From: Stigmatella aurantiaca DW4/3-1
GTDB taxonomy: Bacteria; Myxococcota; Myxococcia; Myxococcales; Myxococcaceae
DNA length: 64,000 bases
NCBI RefSeq assembly: GCF_000165485.1
Contig: NC_014623.1
Location: 6,652,893 to 6,716,892 of the forward strand
Direction: 5' to 3'
Shown: positions 60,851 to 64,000 of the stretch, piece after piece
Numbering within the stretch: position 1 is the first letter of the stretch
Layout: each line of letters begins with the position of its first letter
The notes under the pieces: model-generated
Databases searched by the model: none
What the model was told of the DNA's origin: nothing
Seen by the model: the letters and a program-made list of their open reading frames with translations, nothing else
Made by a program: the position numbers and the translations under genes

Positions 60851-63097
60851 TCAGTGGGGCGGCCGCTCCGAGGGGCCATGCGCCTGGTGCGCCAGCGACA
60901 GCCAGCGAGACAGCACCTTCGGCGCCCACCAGTTGAAGTCGCCGAAGAGGCGCATCATCGCGGGCACGAGCAGGATGCGCACCAGCGTCGCATCCAGCGC
61001 CACCGCGATGGCCATCCCCACCCCCATCGCCTTCACCACCACCACGTGGGCCAGGGAGAAGGCGGCGAACACGGCCACCATGATGGCCGCCGCGCTCGTG
61101 ATGAGCCCCCCCGTGCGCTCGAGCCCCTCGGCCACCGCGTGGGCGTTGTCATGGGTCCGCTCCCACTCCTCGCGCATCCGGCTGAGCAGCAGGACCTCGT
61201 AATCCATCGACAGGCCGAACAGGGCGCAAAAGAGCAGCACCGGCAGTGAGGGCTCGATGGGGCCGGGCTCGAAGTTCAGCAGTCCGCTCAGGTGGCCTTC
61301 CTGGAAGATCCACACCAGCGCGCCAAAGGACCCCGCGATCGACAGCAGGTTCATGAACATCGCCTTGAGGGGCAGCACCACCGAGCCGAGCAGGACAAAG
61401 AGCACCACGCACATCAACCCCATCACGAAGGCGATGGCCCGAGGGGTGTGGGCCCTCACGAAGTGCCCCGCGTCCACATCGCTGGCCGTCTGCCCCGCCA
61501 CGAGCAGCGTCCCATCTCCCACGGCGCGCTCCCGGCGAATCGTCTCGACGATGTCCCGGGCTGCTTGGCTCGACGCAGGCGCCTCGGTGAGCACCCGCAT
61601 GACGGTCACGCTGCCGTGCAGGTAGGCATCCCGGGCCTGTGAGAACTCCGGCGGCAGCATCTCCTCGGGAAAGTCCGGCAGTTCCTGGTACGCGTCCCGG
61701 TCCATCGTCTCCTTGAGGTTGACGATGCTGTCGACGCCGATGACGCCCGGGAGCCGCGCGAGCTGGCGGCTCTTGTCATAGAGCGCCCCCATGCGCTCCG
61801 CGGTGAACGCGCTGCCCGAGGGAAACTGCACCACCACCACCAAGCCATTGGCGGCCTGCCGGGGAAAGAGCTTCTGGAGGGACTCGGCCCCCCGCCGGGC
61901 CTCGGTCTCCGCGGGCAGCGCGGTGATATCGGTCGCGGCCAACTGGAGCCGCATGAACGGCAAGCCCACCGCCACCAAGATGAGCAGCGTGGGCACCAGC
62001 ACGAGCACCGGATGGCGCATGACCCAGGTGGCCAATCCGTGCCAGAGCCCTTCCTTGTCCGCGAACAGACTGGGAAACGGAACGCGGCCCCGGTTCACCC
62101 GGGGGCCCAGCCAAGACAACAGCGCCGGCAGGACAGTCAGCGCGAACACCACCGCGAAGGCGACGACGAGGGCGCCGCCGATCCCCATCGCACTGAGGTA
62201 AGAGCCCCGGTAGAACAGGAGGCCCGCGAGCCCCACGGCCACGGCGAGCCCGGAGAAAGCCACCGCGCGTCCCGCCGTGTCGAGCGTCCGCTCCAGCGCC
62301 GCCTCGATGCCCTGCTCCCGCTCCAGCTCCGAGCGGAAGCGGCTGACGATGAAGAGCGAATAGTCGATCGCCACCCCCATTCCGATGAGGGACACGACGT
62401 TGATCGTGTATTGGGCCATGTCGGTGAAGTGCGACAGCGCGAACACGCCCGCCACGCCCGAGAGCACCGCGAGCCCACCCACCACCAGGGGCAAGAGCGA
62501 AGCCACCCAGGTCCGGAAGACGCGCAGCAACACCAGGAGCGCCAGCGGGAAGGAGATCAGCTCGGCACGCAGGAGATCCTCCTCGAGCAGTTGGTTCAGC
62601 GCGTCGATGAAGGCGATCCTGCCCGTGAGGGTGGCCTGCAGCGGCCCAGCGCTCAGCACCGCGCGGACCTCGGGAAAGGCCCGGGTCGCCTCGCGGATGT
62701 CTCCCTTGAGCCGGACCAGCGCCAGGGTGTCATGCCCCGTGCTGGCCTGGAGCTGCGCGGCCACGGCCTTGGGGGCGCCCAGCGGCGAAAGCACCCCCTC
62801 CACCGAAGGGAGCTTCGCGGCGGCCTCCAACGTGCCCTTCAGCGCGTCCTGGAACTCCTTGCTGGTGTTGCGCAAGGTGTCCGAGTGGAAGACGACGGCG
62901 AGGGTGGTGTCGGTCGAGCCCACGGTGGTGGCCGACGCGAGCTGCTGCGCCCGCTCCGCCTCGGTGCCCTCCACGACGCCCGTGCTCAGGCGGCCTCCGC
63001 GCACGAGGGCGGCAATGGCCAGCGCGAGGAACACGGCACTGGCCGCGAACACCAGCCCCCGGTGGTGATGAATGGCCCTCGCGAGCGCGCGAAACAT
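60851..63097 (-). CDS. MMPL/RND-family exporter, possible sterol transporter
   Basis: This is a 748-aa inner-membrane protein. It has two repeats, each with one N-terminal helix, a large periplasmic loop and a bundle of five helices. GMGVAIDYSLFIVSRFRSELE and FGLSMDYEVLLLSRMREEWE are the paired MMPL motifs with the proton-relay Asp residues. The family exports lipids (MmpL3, HpnN). The gene starts 35 bases after an oxidosqualene cyclase gene on the same strand, which suggests sterol or another cyclic triterpenoid as substrate, in analogy to BstA and HpnN. This link is inference. Confidence 0.88.
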   Translation of the reverse strand: MFRALARAIHHHRGLVFAASAVFLALAIAALVRGGRLSTGVVEGTEAERAQQLASATTVGSTDTTLAVVFHSDTLRNTSKEFQDALKGTLEAAAKLPSVEGVLSPLGAPKAVAAQLQASTGHDTLALVRLKGDIREATRAFPEVRAVLSAGPLQATLTGRIAFIDALNQLLEEDLLRAELISFPLALLVLLRVFRTWVASLLPLVVGGLAVLSGVAGVFALSHFTDMAQYTINVVSLIGMGVAIDYSLFIVSRFRSELEREQGIEAALERTLDTAGRAVAFSGLAVAVGLAGLLFYRGSYLSAMGIGGALVVAFAVVFALTVLPALLSWLGPRVNRGRVPFPSLFADKEGLWHGLATWVMRHPVLVLVPTLLILVAVGLPFMRLQLAATDITALPAETEARRGAESLQKLFPRQAANGLVVVVQFPSGSAFTAERMGALYDKSRQLARLPGVIGVDSIVNLKETMDRDAYQELPDFPEEMLPPEFSQARDAYLHGSVTVMRVLTEAPASSQAARDIVETIRRERAVGDGTLLVAGQTASDVDAGHFVRAHTPRAIAFVMGLMCVVLFVLLGSVVLPLKAMFMNLLSIAGSFGALVWIFQEGHLSGLLNFEPGPIEPSLPVLLFCALFGLSMDYEVLLLSRMREEWERTHDNAHAVAEGLERTGGLITSAAAIMVAVFAAFSLAHVVVVKAMGVGMAIAVALDATLVRILLVPAMMRLFGDFNWWAPKVLSRWLSLAHQAHGPSERPPH

Positions 63098-63132
63098 AGA
63101 GGTCCGGCTCCTTCAAGCGGTGCGGCGACTGG

Positions 63133-64000
63133 CTACCGCTTGTCGCACACCGCCAGCGCCCAGACAGGGAAGATCCGCAGGTAGGCGTCGTAATGAATGG
63201 CACATGTCCGATTGAAGATGCCGGCAATGGGCTCCGGCGGCCAGCGGCCATCCTCTTGCTGGCGCTCGCGCAGCCACCGGACGCCGCGCTGGGCCGCATC
63301 GGAGCCCCCCTCGCCCGCAGCCGCGAGCGTCAACAGCGCCCACGAGGTGTTGACGGCATGCCCCTGCTTGCCTTCCACCCACCGGGCCTGCCGACAACTC
63401 TCGACGACCTCGCTCCAGGCGCCATCGGCCCGCTGGTACGAGCGAAGAAAGGCCGTGGCCCGGCGCAGGGCCATGTCATCGGGGCTGGCGCCCGCGGCGA
63501 TCAGGCCCATCACCCCAAACCACGTCCCATACGTGAAGCAGACCCCCCAGGAGCCCATCCACGAGCCGTCCTCGCGCTGGGTCCGCCGGATGAACTCGAC
63601 CCCTCGCGAAATGGCCCGGTCCACGCGCGCATCGGGCACCGGGTGGTGCTTGCGCCAGGCGGCCAGGGCCTGCACGCAGGCCGAGGTGCACTCCACATAG
63701 CTGACGTCCACCATGATGGTGGAGAAGACATCCGAGGGGTTGAGCAGCTCGAGCACCTTGGGGCCGCGCTGAAGCTCATACGTGGCCCAGCCCCCGTCCT
63801 CATTCTGCATCGAGAGGATGAGCTGCACCGCGTCCTGGAGGCGGGCCTGGGGCACGCGGTTGAGCCCGAGAGGTTCGAGCACGAGGGACGCCTTGAGCCC
63901 CTCGGCCGTGCAGTCGCTGATGGGCCAGCCATGGTCCCGCGTGCTGAAGGGCCAACCGCCCTTGCTGGGGTGCCGAAAAAAGCGCTGGGGCTCGCGGGTG
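63133..64000 (-). CDS. Oxidosqualene cyclase (lanosterol/cycloartenol-synthase type), C-terminal part
   Basis: The frame runs off the right edge; 288 residues are seen. The catalytic-acid motif DCTAE is present (HGWPISDCTAEGLKA). Further QW-type repeats and family blocks follow: VSYVECTSACVQAL, DGSWMGSWGVCFTYGTWFG, and IAGIFNRTCAIHYDAYLRIFPVWAL. These match eukaryotic-type oxidosqualene cyclases more closely than hopene cyclases, whose acid motif is DXDD. It would close 2,3-oxidosqualene to lanosterol or cycloartenol. Stigmatella is known to make cycloartenol. The product residue cannot be judged without the N-terminal half. Confidence 0.9.
   Translation of the reverse strand, partial: TREPQRFFRHPSKGGWPFSTRDHGWPISDCTAEGLKASLVLEPLGLNRVPQARLQDAVQLILSMQNEDGGWATYELQRGPKVLELLNPSDVFSTIMVDVSYVECTSACVQALAAWRKHHPVPDARVDRAISRGVEFIRRTQREDGSWMGSWGVCFTYGTWFGVMGLIAAGASPDDMALRRATAFLRSYQRADGAWSEVVESCRQARWVEGKQGHAVNTSWALLTLAAAGEGGSDAAQRGVRWLRERQQEDGRWPPEPIAGIFNRTCAIHYDAYLRIFPVWALAVCDKR

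Overview
This is a GC-rich chromosomal window whose gene content points to a predatory myxobacterium of the suborder Cystobacterineae (Stigmatella, Cystobacter, Archangium or Myxococcus type). The indicators are a bacNOP-padC bactofilin cluster, a eukaryote-like Ser/Thr kinase, DUF2381 fragments, many lipoproteins, and an oxidosqualene cyclase of the kind known from Stigmatella. The genus is inferred from gene content only.

Layout. 1-5.4 kb: the tail of a membrane TPR protein, three exported proteins (an SH3-NlpC/P60 lipoprotein and two propeller-like proteins) and a kinase. 5.6-11.5 kb: an insertion-sequence nest (two abutting IS5-family elements, then an IS4-family element) around a low-GC gene for a PD-(D/E)XK plus SEC-C protein, a candidate defence nuclease. 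11.5-14.6 kb: a frameshifted RCC1 lipoprotein, a YD-repeat lipoprotein, a GNAT acetyltransferase and a 74-aa protein. 14.66-24.1 kb: one long minus-strand operon, solute-binding protein - two permeases - two ATPases - GH1 - GH3, which reads as uptake and intracellular hydrolysis of beta-glucosides. 24.5-32.4 kb: mixed genes, including a SIR2-CHAT fusion with a degenerate protease site and an HTTM membrane protein.

32.4-41.6 kb is accessory DNA next to tRNA-Gly(GCC). It holds two tandem remnants of integrative elements. Each ends in a tyrosine-integrase tail, a terminator hairpin and a copy of the tRNA 3' end. A two-gene cysteine-rich lipoprotein module occurs twice, there are DUF2381 fragments, an internally deleted IS5-type element, a second near-identical copy of the first IS5 element, and an IS66 element with a perfect 8-bp target duplication that splits a small ORF.

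41.6-64 kb is mostly core: pgsA, a TPR-AIM24 protein, a lytic transglycosylase, nadB, a rhomboid protease, a LOG-family enzyme, pyrE, padC-bacP-bacO-bacN, a lipase, a TPR protein, a hybrid histidine kinase, an OmpA-type outer-membrane protein with a following lipoprotein, an MMPL/RND exporter, and the C-terminal part of an oxidosqualene cyclase cut by the window edge. The last two suggest sterol synthesis coupled to sterol transport.

All identifications rest on reading motifs and sequence by eye. No database search was run.
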